From: Fidelibacterota bacterium
Lineage (GTDB): Bacteria; Pseudomonadota; Alphaproteobacteria; Rhodospirillales; Rhodospirillaceae
Assembly (NCBI GenBank): GCA_947476625.1
Contig: CANJRA010000006.1
Coordinates: 1 to 64,000, forward strand
Reading direction: 5' to 3'
DNA length: 64,000 nucleotides
The notes beneath the pieces were generated by a model that was given only the letters and a program-made list of their open reading frames with translations, made no database searches and was not told the origin of the DNA. Made by a program: the position numbers and the translations under genes. This document shows positions 17,209 to 27,222 of this stretch, in pieces (the stretch's first letter is position 1; every line of letters begins with the position of its first letter).

Positions 17209-18054
17209 GTGAATATGAAATTTGTCAGTTACGAGTACACCCACGGGCCGCGTTTTGGTGCGGTGATCGACAACGCTATCATTGATCTGTCCGATGCCGG
17301 TCCCAGCTTGCGCGCGGTTCTTGCGACAGGCCCGCTAGACAATCTCCAGGCCATCGCCGCGCAGCGCAAGCCGACCGTATCGCTTGACCACGCTGTCATT
17401 TTGCAAGTTATTCCCGACGCCGCGCGCGTGATTTGCGTCGGTAAGAACTATCACGACCATGCCATCGAGATGGGCGGCCCGCCGCCGGAGAAACCCAATC
17501 TTTTTATGCGCACGGTGCAATCCCTTGTCGGTCACCGTCAGTCGATTGTTTGCCCCAGCGCGTCGCACGAATACGACTATGAAGGCGAACTCGCCGTGAT
17601 CATCGGCAAGGGCGGGCGGCGCATCACGCCCGACCGCGCGCTATCGCACGTCGCGGGCTACGCCTGCTTTCTCGACGGCAGCGTGCGCGACTTTCAAAAA
17701 CATTCCTTCACCGCCGGCAAGAATTTCGATTCCTCGGGTGCCTGCGGTCCCTGGTTGATTCCGGCGACAGAAGTGCCCGACCCGCAAAACCTCGCCATCG
17801 CCACCCGCATCAACGGCGAAGTTGTGCAGCAGGCTAATACGTCGCAAATGATCCATTCGGTGGCCGACATCATCACCTACATTTCGACGTTCACGCATCT
17901 TGAACCGGGCGATGTTATTGCCACCGGAACACCGGCCGGCGTTGGCGCCGCGTGTAAGCCGCCGAAATGGCTGAAAGCCGGCGATACCGTCGAAGTCGAA
18001 ATCGAACGCATCGGCGTGCTCTCGAATACCGTTATTTCCGAACCCTCGGTCTAG
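17209..18054 (+). CDS. Fumarylacetoacetate hydrolase family protein
   Basis: A 281-residue FAH-superfamily enzyme. The conserved core is visible: ICVGKNYHDHAIEMG, the metal-binding YDYEGELAVIIGKGGR, YACFLDGSVRDFQKHSFTAG, and the C-terminal PGDVIATGTPAGVGAACKPP. Family members hydrolyse or decarboxylate 2-oxo or diketo acids with a divalent metal; the substrate is not predictable. GTG 17209 is preferred because AAGGTG lies 8 nt upstream; ATG 17215 is the alternative. It is 16 nt before the oppB-like gene, so it probably leads that operon. Confidence 0.88.
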   Translation: MNMKFVSYEYTHGPRFGAVIDNAIIDLSDAGPSLRAVLATGPLDNLQAIAAQRKPTVSLDHAVILQVIPDAARVICVGKNYHDHAIEMGGPPPEKPNLFMRTVQSLVGHRQSIVCPSASHEYDYEGELAVIIGKGGRRITPDRALSHVAGYACFLDGSVRDFQKHSFTAGKNFDSSGACGPWLIPATEVPDPQNLAIATRINGEVVQQANTSQMIHSVADIITYISTFTHLEPGDVIATGTPAGVGAACKPPKWLKAGDTVEVEIERIGVLSNTVISEPSV

Positions 18055-18070
18055 GAAGTCGCCCGCTGTA

Positions 18071-19014
<944 letters not shown>

Positions 19015-19018
<4 letters not shown>

Positions 19019-19929
19019 CGCTCACGCCCATCCTTGCGCAAACCGACGCGCTTGAAGCGGCGCTCGCACCCACCGTCGCCGGACGCAGTCTCTGGCAAGA
19101 CGCCTGGCGCAGATTGCGTGCCAACCGCGCCGCCGTAGCCAGCTTGATCATACTATGCGTCATCGCTTTCGCGTCGTTCATCGGCCCCTACCTTCTGCCC
19201 TGGACCTACGACCAGATAGATTGGGATCACATCGAAGCCCTGCCGCCGGATTTCGCCTTGGGCCATTATCTCGGCACCGATTCCTTGGGTCGCGATCTTT
19301 TGGCGCGCACCTTATACGGCGGACGCGTGTCTCTCAGTGTTGGCATTCTTGCCACCTTCGTCGCCTTGGCGATCGGCGTCTCGGTTGGCGCGATCGCGGG
19401 TTTCATCGGCGGCAAGACCGATCAACTTCTCATGCGCTTCGTCGATCTCCTGTACGCCGTGCCGCTGACGTTCTTTGTCATCATTCTGATGGTCGTGTTC
19501 GGGCGCAACTTCGTTTTGATCTTCCTTGCCATCGGCGCGGTCGAATGGCTGACCATGGCGCGTATCGTGCGCGGTCAGACACTCACCCTGCGCCGCAAGG
19601 AATTCATCGAAGCGGCGCGCGCCTCGGGGGGCTCCACCACCGCCATCATCTTGCGGCACATTCTCCCTAATGTCCTCGGTGTCGTGATCGTCTATGTCAC
19701 GCTGACAATCCCCCAGGTCATTTTGCTGGAAAGCTTTCTCAGCTTCCTCGGCCTCGGTGTGCAGGATCCGCGCACCAGCTGGGGCATGCTGATCAACGAC
19801 GGCGCCGCCGAGCTTGAGATCAATCCGCGCACGCTGATCGTGCCCGCGATCTTCATGACCGCGACGTTGTTCTGCTTCAATTTCCTCGGCGACGGCTTGC
19901 GCGACGCTCTTGACCCGAAAGACCGCTAG
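19015..19929 (+). CDS. oppC: Oligopeptide-type ABC transporter permease (OppC-like)
   Basis: A 304-residue second permease of the same importer, with the DppC/OppC N-terminal domain (SLWQDAWRRLRANRAAVASL), the periplasmic GHYLGTDSLGRDLLARTLYG signature, and the EAA loop FIEAARASGGSTTAIILRH. About six membrane helices are evident. The start overlaps oppB by 4 nt, and 3 nt separate it from oppD, indicating tight translational coupling. Confidence 0.93.
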
Positions 19930-19932
19930 GCC

Positions 19933-20913
19933 GTGCAATCCGTCCTCGATATCAAGAATCTCACGGTGCGCTTTGCCACGGCCGATGGCGAAGTCGCCGC
20001 CGTCAGCGACGTTTCGCTCTCGGTAGGGAAAGGCGAATGTCTCGGCATCGTCGGTGAATCCGGCTCGGGCAAAAGTCAGACCTTTATGGCCGCCATGGGC
20101 TTGCTCGCGCGTAACGGCCGCGCGACGGGCGAGGTGATGTTCGGTTATATGAACCTGCTTACAGCGAAAGAGCAGACCCTCAATACAGTGCGCGGCAATA
20201 AGCTCGCCATGATCTTCCAAGATCCCATGACCTCGCTGACGCCGCACATGAAAGTCGGCCGTCAGTTGACCGAGGTTTTAGTCAGGCATTGTGGTCTCAA
20301 TGCCGCCGCCGCGCGCACCGCCGCCATTGAAATGCTGGGCCGCGTTCGTATCCCCGAAGCCGCGCGACGCTTCGATATGTACCCGCACGAACTCTCCGGC
20401 GGCTTGCGTCAGCGCGTTATGATCGCCATGGCATTACTGTGCGGTCCCGAACTCATTATCGCCGACGAGCCGACGACCGCGCTGGATGTCACCGTCCAGG
20501 CGCAGATCCTTGCGCTTATTCGCAGCACCCGCGAGGAATTCAACACATCGATCATTCTCATCACCCATGATCTTGGCGTTGTCGCCGGGCTGGCCGACCG
20601 CGTGGCTGTCATGTACGCCGGCCGTATTGTTGAAATCGGCGACGTCGATCAAATTTTCAACGCGCCGCGCCATCCCTATACCAAGGGGCTGCTCGCTTGC
20701 ACGCCGCGCCTCGACGATCCCGCGACGGCGACGCTGGCGACCATTCCAGGTCAGCCGCCCAACCTGCAGCATCTGCCGCGCGGCTGCGCCTATCATCCGC
20801 GCTGTCCTTACGTCATGGATCGTTGCCGTGTTGAATCGCCTAAACTCTTGCCCACGGGCGCGGGACAGAATGCCTGCTTTCTCGACGACCTTGATGTGAG
20901 GGCGGCATCATGA
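19933..20913 (+). CDS. oppD: Oligopeptide-type ABC transporter ATPase (OppD-like)
   Basis: A 326-residue nucleotide-binding subunit. Walker A is GESGSGKSQ, the signature is [15 protein letters not shown], Walker B is [12 protein letters not shown], and the switch histidine lies in LITHDLGVV. The C-terminal oligopeptide extension has the CxxxxxxxxxxC-type segment [16 protein letters not shown] seen in OppD/F proteins, which bind an Fe-S cluster in some homologues. The start is GTG 19933. It overlaps oppF by 4 nt. Confidence 0.93.
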   Translation: MQSVLDIKNLTVRFATADGEVAAVSDVSLSVGKGECLGIVGESGSGKSQTFMAAMGLLARNGRATGEVMFGYMNLLTAKEQTLNTVRGNKLAMIFQDPMTSLTPHMKVGRQLTEVLVRHCGLNAAAARTAAIEMLGRVRIPEAARRFDMYPHELSGGLRQRVMIAMALLCGPELIIADEPTTALDVTVQAQILALIRSTREEFNTSIILITHDLGVVAGLADRVAVMYAGRIVEIGDVDQIFNAPRHPYTKGLLACTPRLDDPATATLATIPGQPPNLQHLPRGCAYHPRCPYVMDRCRVESPKLLPTGAGQNACFLDDLDVRAAS

Positions 20914-21893
20914 GTGCGTTACCATTGCTGCAGGTCCGTGATCTCAAGGTGCACTTTCCCGTCCGCGGCGGCGGGCTGTTTCCCACGACCATCCCGCTGA
21001 AAGCCGTCGACGGCGTCAGTTTCGATCTGGCACCCGGCGAAACGCTCGGCATCGTCGGCGAATCCGGCTGCGGTAAATCCACCTTGGGCCGCGCGGTGCT
21101 GCAGCTTCTGCCGGCGACAGCGGGCGCAGTGGCCTGGTTTGGCGAGGATCTCACCAAGCTGGATAAGCACGCCTTGAAAGCGCGCCGCAGGGATATGCAA
21201 ATCGTTTTCCAGGATCCGCTCGCAAGCCTGGACCCGCGCATGACCGCAGGCGACATCATCGCCGAACCCTTGCGCAACTATCATCCCGAATTCTCATCCG
21301 CCGACCGCAAGGCGCGTGTCGCAAAGATGATGGAGCAGGTGGGCCTGCATCCGGCCATGATCAATCGCTATCCTCATGAATTCTCCGGCGGGCAGTGCCA
21401 GCGCATCGGCATCGCGCGTGCCATGATCCTGGGGCCGAAACTCGTGGTCTGCGACGAGCCGGTCAGCGCGCTCGACGTCTCGATCCGGGCTCAGGTCGTC
21501 AATCTTCTGATGGACCTGCAACGCGCCACGGGTGTCGCTATGTTATTCATCAGTCATGATCTTGCGGTTGTGCGCCATATCAGCCACCGCGTCATGGTGC
21601 TTTACCTCGGGCGGGTCATGGAACTTGCCGACCGCGATTCCCTCTACCGCGCGCCGCGCCATCCTTACACGCAGTCTCTCATGTCCGCCGTGCCGATTCC
21701 CGATCCCGCCAAGGAACGTGCGCGGACGCGCGCGCTGCTTACTGGTGATTTACCATCACCACTTTATCCGCCTTCAGGCTGTGTGTTCCGCACCCGCTGC
21801 CCCAAAGCCACCGAGATTTGCAGCGACGTAGTTCCTCCACGCGAATCGGCTGGCCCTCAGCATGAAGTCGCCTGTCATCATTGGCGCGATTAA
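20910..21893 (+). CDS. oppF: Oligopeptide-type ABC transporter ATPase (OppF-like)
   Basis: A 327-residue second ATPase. Walker A is GESGCGKST, the signature is [15 protein letters not shown], Walker B is [12 protein letters not shown], and the switch is FISHDLAVV. The C-terminal extension carries [15 protein letters not shown]. The N-terminus is slightly extended by [18 protein letters not shown], as in OppF. It ends 24 nt before the gamma-glutamyltransferase start, which suggests the transporter imports peptides released by that enzyme. Confidence 0.93.
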   Translation: MSALPLLQVRDLKVHFPVRGGGLFPTTIPLKAVDGVSFDLAPGETLGIVGESGCGKSTLGRAVLQLLPATAGAVAWFGEDLTKLDKHALKARRRDMQIVFQDPLASLDPRMTAGDIIAEPLRNYHPEFSSADRKARVAKMMEQVGLHPAMINRYPHEFSGGQCQRIGIARAMILGPKLVVCDEPVSALDVSIRAQVVNLLMDLQRATGVAMLFISHDLAVVRHISHRVMVLYLGRVMELADRDSLYRAPRHPYTQSLMSAVPIPDPAKERARTRALLTGDLPSPLYPPSGCVFRTRCPKATEICSDVVPPRESAGPQHEVACHHWRD

Positions 21894-21916
21894 ACGCTAT
21901 GTGTTATGTCGGTTGG

Positions 21917-23683
21917 ATGAAACGTTTATCGCCGCAACGCTCAATATCCGCCGTGATTATCGTCGCCTTCGCGGCGACGCTCTGTCTCCCGAGCGCTGCC
22001 ATCTCCACATCGCGCGAATACGATTGGTCCGAGGGTGCGACTGGCCGTACAGCAGCAAAAGGCGGCACGGCCAAATCCTATATGGTTGTTGCTGCCAATC
22101 CTTTGGCTGCGCAAGCCGGTATGATGATTCTCAAAGCCGGCGGCAATGCCGCCGATGCCGCCATCGCCGTGCAACTGGTACTCAACATCGTCGAGCCGCA
22201 ATCCTCGGGCATCGGCGGCGGTGCCTTCGCATTGTATTGGGATGCCAAGACTCACGCGGCCAGCAGTTTCGATGGCCGCGAAACCGCTCCTGCCGCCGCC
22301 ATGCAAAATCGTTTCCTCACGCAAGACGGCAAGCCCATGGCGCGCATGCAGGCCATGGTTGGCGGAAAATCCGTAGGTGTACCCGGCGTACTGCGGTTGC
22401 TGGAGCTCTTGCACCAGCGGCACGGACACTTGGCTTGGGCGAAACTCTTCGCTCCTGCCATCGACCTCGCTGAAAATGGTTTTGCCGTATCGCCGCGCCT
22501 CAACAGTTTGCTCGCAAGCGACACCGCATTCCAAAAAAACGAAGCCGCCCGCGCATTTTATTATGAAGCCGATGGCTCGGCCAAAGCCGTCGGTACTGTT
22601 CTTAAAAATCCGGAATTCGCGAAAGTCTTGCGCCTCGTCGCTACAAAAGGCGTGGATGCTTTTTACAATGGAGCGATTGCCGCCGATGTCGTGCGGGCGG
22701 TGAACGGCGCGACCAAAAATCCCGGCGATATGACGGTCGAAGATCTTGCGGCATATAAAGCCGTTGAGCGCGCGCCGGTCTGTGGGCCGTACCGCGGTTA
22801 TAAAGTCTGCAGCATGGGCCCGCCGTCCTCCGGCGGCATCGGCATCGCTCAAATCTTAAGTGCGCTCGAGCCCCACGATCTGCGTACCCTCGGGCCGCAA
22901 ACGGCAGCGTCGGAACATCTGCTGATCGAGGCAAGCCGTATCGCCTTCGCCGACCGTGCGGTTTATATCGCCGATCCCGACCGTATTCCGGTGCCGGTGG
23001 ACGCTTTGATTGCGCCCGATTATCTCAAGGCGCGCGCGGCGCTCATAAACCCCGCGCGCCGCACGCCGACGATCGAAGCCGGTAAGGTGCCGCTCAAGGC
23101 CTCACTCAACCTTGCACCCGCCGACAGCCCCGAACTCCCAGCAACGACACATTTCTCGATTGTCGATAAAGACGGTAACGCCATTGGTCTGACGAGCTCC
23201 GTCGAGAATCAATTTGGTTCGCGGCTGATGGTCCATGGTTTTGTTCTCAATAATCAGCTTACGGATTTTTCCTACGAAGACGTGGCCGAGCATCGCACCG
23301 TCGCCAACCGCGTCGAAGGCGGCAAGCGTCCGCGCAGCTCCATGTCGCCGACGCTGGTCTTTAACGCCACCGGCAAACTCGAAATGGTTCTGGGCTCGCC
23401 CTTGGGTGCATCGATTGTGCCGCTCGTTGTGAAAACACTGGTCTGCATGATCGATTGGCAGATGACGCCGGCGGACGCCGCCGCGGCGCCCGGCTCGATG
23501 TCATTCGGTTCCGGCGTGGTCATCGAAAAACCCCTGGAGGCTATCCAGCCGCAGTTGGAATCCTTGGGTCATCAAGTGCGCGTCGGCGAATTCGCCAGCG
23601 GCATCCACGTCATACGCGTCACCAAAGACGGTCTTATCGGCGGCGCCGATCCGCGCCGCGAAGGTGTCGTGCTGGGAAAGTAG
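21917..23683 (+). CDS. ggt: Gamma-glutamyltransferase (glutathione hydrolase), periplasmic
   Basis: A 588-residue Ntn-hydrolase precursor that cleaves gamma-glutamyl bonds such as that of glutathione. A signal peptide (SAVIIVAFAATLCLPSAA) precedes the large subunit, which has AANPLAAQAGMMILKAGGNA and QSSGIGGGAFALYWD. Autocleavage should occur before the Thr of ATTHFSIVDKDGN, giving the small subunit with RPRSSMSPTLVF and LGSPLGASI. The start is set at ATG 21917 (MKRLSPQRS); ATG 21899 is possible. Directly downstream of oppBCDF. The stop TAG is contributed by a REP-like repeat. Confidence 0.93.
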   Translation: MKRLSPQRSISAVIIVAFAATLCLPSAAISTSREYDWSEGATGRTAAKGGTAKSYMVVAANPLAAQAGMMILKAGGNAADAAIAVQLVLNIVEPQSSGIGGGAFALYWDAKTHAASSFDGRETAPAAAMQNRFLTQDGKPMARMQAMVGGKSVGVPGVLRLLELLHQRHGHLAWAKLFAPAIDLAENGFAVSPRLNSLLASDTAFQKNEAARAFYYEADGSAKAVGTVLKNPEFAKVLRLVATKGVDAFYNGAIAADVVRAVNGATKNPGDMTVEDLAAYKAVERAPVCGPYRGYKVCSMGPPSSGGIGIAQILSALEPHDLRTLGPQTAASEHLLIEASRIAFADRAVYIADPDRIPVPVDALIAPDYLKARAALINPARRTPTIEAGKVPLKASLNLAPADSPELPATTHFSIVDKDGNAIGLTSSVENQFGSRLMVHGFVLNNQLTDFSYEDVAEHRTVANRVEGGKRPRSSMSPTLVFNATGKLEMVLGSPLGASIVPLVVKTLVCMIDWQMTPADAAAAPGSMSFGSGVVIEKPLEAIQPQLESLGHQVRVGEFASGIHVIRVTKDGLIGGADPRREGVVLGK

Positions 23684-23731
23684 AGCATTTTCCGGAAAAG
23701 TGGTTCCCGGTTTTCCTCAGAAAATGCGACC
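23681..23731. repeat. REP-like palindromic repeat, copy 1
   Basis: The repeat begins TAGAGCATTTTCCGGAAAAG and ends AAAATGCGACC, folding into a hairpin with GCATTTTC/GAAAATGC ends. A second copy is at 26214-26265. Sequences of this type are widely scattered in alphaproteobacterial genomes. The first three bases form the ggt stop codon. Confidence 0.8.
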
Positions 23732-23741
23732 AATAAAAAAG

Positions 23742-24302
23742 TTAGCGGCGATCGAGCTGAATCACTTCCACCATGTGTCCATCGGGATCGTAGGCCAGCA
23801 TATGCTGACCACTTTGCGGCGCGCCGTCCGCGCCCGGTTCCGTAAAGCGCACGGGCGGACGTTGAAAGCGCGTGCCGATTTGACTCAAACGGCTATTCAC
23901 AACCTGAATATCAGCGACTTCGATGCCTATAATGACGTCGCCAATGCCGATGCCCATCAAGTTGCCGCGCGCGCTCGGCAGTTGCGGACGGTCGTACCAC
24001 AACAGCGCCAGAACGCCGGTGTCGTTGCCTTTCATCGTGACTACACGGCTCACCTTGGCATCGGCGGTCAGCGGCAAATCGGCGGCGCCGAACACGTCGG
24101 CGCCGGCACTGCTGCCCGCCACGTCCGAGGTTTTCACGAGTCCCATGCGCTGGTAAAAATCGATCGATTTTTCGATATCGCTGACCACCAGCGTGGTGCG
24201 TTGCAGTGTCGCTGCGCGCAGGCCTTGGGCGTACGCCGATGCGACGGGTATCAGCAACGCGACCGTTAGGATCGCTGCCCGAATCAACCTGTGCATCGCC
24301 AT
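23742..24302 (-). CDS. Exported VOC-family (glyoxalase-like) protein
   Basis: A 186-residue protein with a signal peptide (LIRAAILTVALLIPVASAYA) followed by one vicinal-oxygen-chelate unit: RTTLVVSDIEKSIDFYQRMG, the central VVTMKGNDTGVLALLWYD, and the closing HMLAYDPDGHMVEVIQLD. Glyoxalase/dioxygenase folds need paired betaalphabetabetabeta modules, and both halves are present. Export of a VOC protein is unusual; its substrate is unknown. ATG 24302 (MAMHRL) is used; the frame is open 30 codons further up without a plausible signal peptide. Confidence 0.8.
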   Translation of the reverse strand: MAMHRLIRAAILTVALLIPVASAYAQGLRAATLQRTTLVVSDIEKSIDFYQRMGLVKTSDVAGSSAGADVFGAADLPLTADAKVSRVVTMKGNDTGVLALLWYDRPQLPSARGNLMGIGIGDVIIGIEVADIQVVNSRLSQIGTRFQRPPVRFTEPGADGAPQSGQHMLAYDPDGHMVEVIQLDRR

Positions 24303-24577
24303 ATATACGTTCCTGTGTACGAGTCCTGGCCGCGCGAGGACGGAGGCGTCTTGTTTAACCGTGCGCCGGCCGGGTTTCAACTCGGGTTTCAACCGCGACC
24401 CGTCCTTTCCGCCTGTCTTTCGAATCTGAGGTAGAAAACGGTAGCCATAGATGTGGGGGGCGGCTTATCGTCTGCTACTTTCCGTCGTCCGAAGGTCGCG
24501 GGCATCGTTCTTCCGCTGGGCAGGGTGCGCTGAGTTTGCTAAAAGCCCAGAGGATTTAGGGGACGCCAGATTTACCG

Positions 24578-26216
24578 ATGAATACGCCGACCTCCGCACG
24601 CGACCGTTTTGTTGCCTTCGCCTTCTGTTGGGCCGACATCCTTGTCGAGCTGGACACCTCGCGTCAGGTTCTGTTCGCGGTGGGTGCGACCAAGGCGCTG
24701 CTTGGTCTTGGTCCCGAAGGCGTCATCGGCAAGAACTTCATGGATTTGGTTGCGCCGAAAGACCGCATTCTGGTCGATCAGCTTCTGTTTATGACGTCCA
24801 AAAAAGGCCGCATCGATAACGTGACAATTCGCCTGCAGGGCTAAAAGGGCCTTACGGCACCCATGGCCTTCGCCGGCTATATGCAGCCGGATTTGAAAGA
24901 TCACTTCTTCCTGGCGCTGCGCACACAGGCGCACCTCGACGAGAAAGGAGGCACCGAAGAAGGTGTCACGCGCGACAAAGGCACAGGTCTTCTGTCGGGC
25001 GATTCCTTCTCCGAAATGGCCGTCCAGAAGCTGAAAGACAACGGCGCGGAATTGACCCTCGTCAATCTGCCCGGCTTCCAGACCTTCTACCAGACCTTGA
25101 GCGCCGACGAACAGGAAGTCTTGCTCAATACCGTCGGCACCACACTGCGCGCCAATTCACTGGGCGGCGATTCTGCCGGTGAAGTCGGCGACGGTAAATT
25201 CGGTATCGTCCACGAGGCCGGCCTCGACGTAGCGGCCCTCGAAGCGAAGTTGGCCGAAGCCACCAAGGCTTTCGATCCCGCCGGCAAGGGCGTTCAAGTC
25301 CAAGCCGCCACCGTCGAGATGGACATGTCCGGGGTCAACGAGGGCGACCTCGCCAAGGGCCTCGTCTACACGATCAATCATTTCAAGGAGCAGGTCGGCG
25401 ATAAGTTCAACGTCAAGGACATCGCCGCCAACATGGATAACCTGGTCAAGGAAGCCGTGCAGTCCTTGAACAACTTCCGCAACCTGACCTCCGCCAACGA
25501 TTTCCAGGTGGCGTTCCATCCGATTTTGGATGCGCGCACCGGCTCGGTCCACCACTACGAAGCGCTGGTGCGCTTCAACGGCAACTTCGAAGAATCGCCT
25601 TACAAGTACATCACCTTTGCCGAAGAGGCCGGGTTGATCCCCGAGTTCGACATCGCCATGGCGCGCAAATGCGTCGACTGGCCAGCGCAAGAACCGCTCC
25701 GACAAGGTCTCCATCGCCGTCAACATCACCGGCAACTCGGTCGGCAACGATCAGTACAACAACGCGCTGCATGCCATGCTTGATGCCGACACATGGCTGC
25801 GCAACTTCTTGGTCTTCGAAATCACCGAATCCGCGCGCGTCGCCGATCTCACGCAGGCCAACAATTTCGTCCAGGGCCTGCGCAAGAAAGGCTTTCACGT
25901 CTGCCTCGACGACTTCGGCGCCGGGGCTGCCAGCTTCCAATATCTCAGCGTGCTTGAAGTCGATGTCGTCAAGCTCGACGGCAGCGCCGTCAAAAACGCG
26001 CAGACCGCGCCGAAAAGCCGCGCCTTCCTGCGCGCTCTCACCACGCTCTGCAAAACCATGGAAGTCGAGACCATCGCCGAGATGGTCGACAGCAAAGAAG
26101 GCCTTGAATTCGTGCGCGATTGCGGTGTCGAATACGTTCAGGGCTTCTTGTTCGGCAAACCCAATGCCGACCCCTGGAGCTTCATCAAGACGCTCGACCG
26201 CAAATTGTTTGCTTAG
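24578..26216 (+). pseudogene. PAS-EAL signalling protein, broken by a nonsense codon and a frameshift
   Basis: The first part (24578-24844) is PAS-like (WADILVELDTSRQVLFAVGA). It ends at an in-frame TAA at 24842-24844 and resumes in the same frame as KGLTAPMAFAGYMQPD. A degenerate GGDEF-like middle follows. The EAL phosphodiesterase domain starts AFHPILDARTGSVHHYEALV but shifts frame near 25683. From there it continues as QRKNRSDKVSIAVNITGNS through FEITESARV, LDDFGAGAASF, VVKLDGSAV and YVQGFLFGKP to 26216. The catalytic landmarks of cyclic-di-GMP hydrolysis survive, so decay looks recent. Separate short products could in principle be made. Confidence 0.82.
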
Positions 26217-26265
26217 AGCATTTTAGGGAAAAGTGGTTACCGGTTTTCCCGCTAAAAATGCGACC
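26214..26265. repeat. REP-like palindromic repeat, copy 2
   Basis: It begins TAGAGCATTTTAGGGAAAAG and ends AAAAATGCGACC, closely matching the copy at 23681. Here too the first three bases supply the stop codon of the preceding gene (the EAL remnant), and a convergent gene (sufE) ends just after it. Confidence 0.8.
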
Positions 26266-26269
26266 AAAC

Positions 26270-26716
26270 TTAATATGCGGCCTTCGCGTAACTCTTGATC
26301 TTCTCGACCATCGACACCAAGCCGTTCCGGCGGCTGGGGCTGATATGTTGATCAAGGCCCAGCGTGCGGAACGCCTCATCGACGTCGATGTGCGCAATGG
26401 CCTCGGGCGTCTGCCCCGAAAAGAGAATACCAAGCACCGCGATCAGTCCTTTGACAATCACCGCATCGCTGTCGGCCGCGAAGGCAAAGGCTGCGGGCTG
26501 ATCCGCCGGGTGACCGGGCACCATCCACACCTGGCTCATGCAGCCGGGGACTTTATAGTCCTCGGTTTGAAGTTCCTTGGGGAAAGGCGGCAGCTTCCGC
26601 CCCAGGTCGATCAAATAGCTGTAACGGTCGTCCCATTCGTCGAACATGGCGAAATTCTCCGCCAACTCGGCGTAGGTCAGCGCGGGAACAATCATCTGTG
26701 GGGAAACGCCTGTCAT
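26270..26716 (-). CDS. sufE: SufE-family Fe-S cluster assembly sulfur acceptor
   Basis: A 148-residue SufE. The sulfur-accepting cysteine is Cys59 in DYKVPGCMSQVWM. The family core DEWDDRYSYLIDLGRKLPPFP precedes it, and GLDQHISPSRRNGLVSMVEKI closes the protein. SufE takes persulfide from the SufS desulfurase and hands it to the SufBCD scaffold. In alphaproteobacteria sufE is often encoded away from the suf operon, as here. It is divergent from arfB, with 53 nt between the two starts. Confidence 0.93.
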   Translation of the reverse strand: MTGVSPQMIVPALTYAELAENFAMFDEWDDRYSYLIDLGRKLPPFPKELQTEDYKVPGCMSQVWMVPGHPADQPAAFAFAADSDAVIVKGLIAVLGILFSGQTPEAIAHIDVDEAFRTLGLDQHISPSRRNGLVSMVEKIKSYAKAAY

Positions 26717-26769
26717 GTTGGTAAACTAGCCACGCCGCGTTATTGCGCAAGCTGTTTTGAGTTCCTGTC

Positions 26770-27204
26770 ATGCCGCCGTTCATCCCCATCACGCCCGCGC
26801 TCAATCTCGACGAAGCCGAGATCGAGCTCAGCTTTATCCGCTCCTCCGGGCCGGGCGGGCAGAACGTCAACAAGGTCGCCACCGCCGTCCAGCTTCGTTT
26901 CGATGCGCGCCGTTCGCCGTCCTTGCCCAACGCCGTCGCCACACGCCTGATCAAGCTCGCCGGCAAACGCGCGACCCTGGAAGGCGAGATCGTCATGACC
27001 GCCAATCAGCACCGGACACAAGAAGCCAACCGCAAGGACGCCGTCGACCGTTTGATCGAACTCATCCGCCAAGCGACGGTTGTGCAGAAAAAACGCGTCA
27101 AAACCAAGCCCAGCAAGTCGGCCAAGCGCGAGCGCACCGACGCCAAAACCAAACGCGGCGCTGTTAAAAACAAACGCCGCGTTAGTTCGCGCGATTGGGA
27201 TTAA
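26770..27204 (+). CDS. arfB: Alternative ribosome-rescue factor ArfB (peptidyl-tRNA hydrolase)
   Basis: A 144-residue class I release-factor-like protein lacking codon-recognition domains. The catalytic GGQ loop is SSGPGGQNVNKVAT (Gly29-Gly30-Gln31). The C-terminal tail is very basic (KKRVKTKPSKSAKRERTDAK and onward), as needed to enter the empty mRNA channel of stalled ribosomes. Its length is that of ArfB/YaeJ rather than RF1/RF2. It is convergent with the ABC exporter gene, with a gap of 18 nt. Confidence 0.95.
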   Translation: MPPFIPITPALNLDEAEIELSFIRSSGPGGQNVNKVATAVQLRFDARRSPSLPNAVATRLIKLAGKRATLEGEIVMTANQHRTQEANRKDAVDRLIELIRQATVVQKKRVKTKPSKSAKRERTDAKTKRGAVKNKRRVSSRDWD

Positions 27205-27222
27205 AAGCGGCTTCTGCTTAGG

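Noticed and set aside
19312-20247. A 311-codon minus-strand frame across oppC and oppD.
   Set aside because: Antisense shadow; extremely His/Asp/Arg-rich product typical of complement frames in GC-rich DNA.
21941-22852. A 303-codon minus-strand frame inside ggt.
   Set aside because: Shadow of a well-defined gamma-glutamyltransferase gene.
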